This document shows positions 62,701-64,000 of a stretch of DNA of 64,000 nucleotides, piece by piece. This stretch comes from Ulota crispa (Eukaryota; Streptophyta; Bryopsida; Orthotrichales; Orthotrichaceae): contig OY987242.1 of NCBI GenBank assembly GCA_963920765.1, forward strand, positions 26,436,002 through 26,500,001. The letters are read 5' to 3'. How positions within the stretch are numbered: the first letter of the stretch is position 1; every line of letters starts with the position of its first letter. The position numbers and the translations under genes were made by a program. Under the pieces are notes generated by a model. It was not told the DNA's origin. It did not search any database and saw only the letters and a program-made list of their open reading frames with translations.

Positions 62701-63779
62701 GGAACACACCTCTCGTCGGTAAAAATCACCAACGAATTCTTCAAAGAGAAGCATGTACACCTGAGTGCCAAATTCATGTGTCGCCAATTCGGTGCTCCTC
62801 AGAAAAGTTTCACCAACCGATAGCAAAGTTTTGAAATAATCCTACACATCCAATAGCATCCTTAAGTACGAGCTGAATGCCAAAATTTGCAAAGATATGT
62901 AAAGCCACAACCTACTTGTGACTCTGAAAGCATCATATAAAACACACAAGGTGTTTTTTCAAGACTGAACCTGAAGAGAATCTCCACGCCCATGTACACA
63001 CTGCCTGATCAAAGATGGTGTGATTTCACCCTGTATTACTTTCCGCTTCAGCAAGGACTCGGCCGCTTTGCGATGTGGAGCTCCATTAGCATGAATAATC
63101 AATAACAACCAGACGTCAACCACTTTATGCTTCAGAACACCTTCAAGACTTCGAATCTCCTTGAAAATCGCTTCACGTGCAATCTGCAATCAGTCGCAGG
63201 GGTAATGGAAGTCACATTCGTTTAGGGAGCCGGAGCTGCATCATAGAAGAGAATGGATACCGAACAAACTAATTCAAAATGGACTGTGGATTCATATGGT
63301 ATTCATTGAAACTTAAGAAAAGTTTACAGCATACACAGGAATCAAGGTCCCAGGAAAACCCAGAAGAACATGAGATGGTGGCACAAAAGAACTTGAGAAG
63401 TCATCCAACCATTTCACTTAGACAAAGACATTGAGTATTCGGTTCAAACTTACAGATTGAAATACGATTAGATGGTCTACGTAAAACTTCTGCAATTCAA
63501 TGTGGTAATGAAATGTCTTACATTTTGCATACGAAGTCCCGACCGAATGGCCTCGAGGATCAGTGCTTCGCAATTTGGAGCGCTCACTAACCCCTTCTGT
63601 TTACGATCAGGCCTAGATGAACGTACATCAGAGATTGTAACGAAATGAAGATGTGCACGCAGTTGCTGAATGGTCAGCTTGATATTTGTAGTTGTTGCAG
63701 ATTGAAGCAAAAACTTGATGACAAGCGGTAAGTCTTCAGCGTCTGCCGTTCGTAAGCTAGACACAGCAACGGTGACAAC
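53748..63779 (-). CDS. FANCD2: FANCD2 homologue, 3' 29 exons, N-terminus beyond the right edge
   Basis: Fanconi anaemia D2 protein: clamps DNA with FANCI and is monoubiquitinated during interstrand crosslink repair and meiotic recombination. Exons in view: 63779-63522, 63183-62971, 62841-62710, 62420-62291, 62157-62111, 61878-61774, 61232-61110, 60855-60713, 60400-60303, 60082-59998, 59757-59706, 59512-59432, 59221-59126, 58974-58868, 58614-58191, 57765-57727, 57549-57327, 57185-57022, 56835-56649, 56405-56185, 56096-56001, 55812-55723, 55550-55518, 55183-55049, 54924-54864, 54761-54706, 54409-54353, 54225-54105, 53914-53748; all in frame, 1247 aa. Matches to human FANCD2 include LPLVIKFLLQS, LITHIGSG, GILDYLEGF, KYKRMGIIG and NLKHKDLQGREV. 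The acceptor lysine (human K561) is present at 61206-61208. The tail is strongly acidic, as in the family. About 260 N-terminal residues are missing. The weakest joins are around 57.3-57.8 kb. Confidence 0.93.
61206..61208 (-). other. FANCD2: Predicted FANCD2 monoubiquitination lysine codon
   Basis: The codon AAA reads as the second lysine of KYKRMGIIG, which aligns with human KYKLIGIIG, where that residue is K561. Conservation of both the lysine and its flanks suggests the FANCL-dependent modification is kept in this organism; that is inference. Confidence 0.85.
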
Positions 63780-64000
63780 CTGGATAAAAAGCACTAAAAC
63801 TAAATTCGGAGTTTAAATTGCAAAACATCCAACAAGCCCGCATCCAAGGTTACATATGAGCTAAAACAATCGTACTCAATCATAAAAAAGTTTGACCACT
63901 TAACCCACTAAAAGTTAGCAGTTCAGCGGTTTTCTTCAAATGAAGGGTTCAAATCTCTGTACACGTCTAAGTGGGCCCCAACAGCACGATTCGTAACAAT
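63780..64000 (-). other. FANCD2 intron running off the right edge
   Basis: The acceptor AG for the first visible exon is at 63781-63780. A short tRNA-like stretch on the plus strand (TTAGCAGTTCAGCGG, then GGGTTCAAATCTC at 63944-63956) resembles the A and B boxes of a tRNA-derived SINE, without further support. Confidence 0.4.

Noticed and set aside
63910-63960. tRNA-like A and B boxes in a FANCD2 intron
   Set aside because: Stems do not pair as a tRNA and no SINE tail is visible; kept only as a remark.

Overview
The window is nuclear DNA from a plant, most likely a land plant. It carries four conserved eukaryotic genes with many short GT-AG introns. Each protein matches plant homologues closely (importin-4/IMB4, RBL/RBBP5, LIP5/VTA1) or its known family (FANCD2). 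The spacers are AT-rich and full of small non-autonomous DNA transposons. I cannot name the species; the lineage within plants is unresolved.

Layout. 1-18.3 kb has no recognisable gene: AT-rich repeats, a 15-bp minisatellite, a diverged segmental duplication and a nested transposon cluster. 19708-28782 (minus) is a complete IMB4-type importin, 21 exons, 1046 aa. 28.8-36.0 kb is an intergenic block with a Harbinger-type MITE nested in another inverted-repeat element, a field of degenerate repeats and a 1-kb inverted-repeat element. 36009-39902 (plus) is RBL/RBBP5, 9 exons, 619 aa. 39.9-43.2 kb is repeat-rich spacer. 43205-48373 (minus) is LIP5/VTA1, 7 exons, 448 aa, with a different MITE in each of three introns. 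48.4-53.7 kb holds MITEs, a CACTA-type insertion with a clean 3-bp duplication and a Helitron candidate. 53748-63779 (minus) is the 3' 29 exons (1247 aa) of FANCD2; its start lies beyond the right edge. All exon joins were worked out by hand from splice sites, reading phase and remembered family sequences, and every join keeps the frame.

The four genes are housekeeping functions and not an operon: nuclear import (IMB4), histone H3K4 methylation (RBL), ESCRT/multivesicular-body sorting (LIP5) and interstrand crosslink repair (FANCD2).

The most unusual signal is a large family of elements bounded by TTAA and starting CCC (consensus about TTAACCCCTAAA-G-CC), in at least five size classes. One insertion has a paralogous empty site in the same window showing a single TTAA. 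TTAA duplication plus CCC ends is the signature of piggyBac-like transposons, which are little described in land plants. No transposase, retrovirus-like element, tRNA, rRNA or CRISPR array was recognised.
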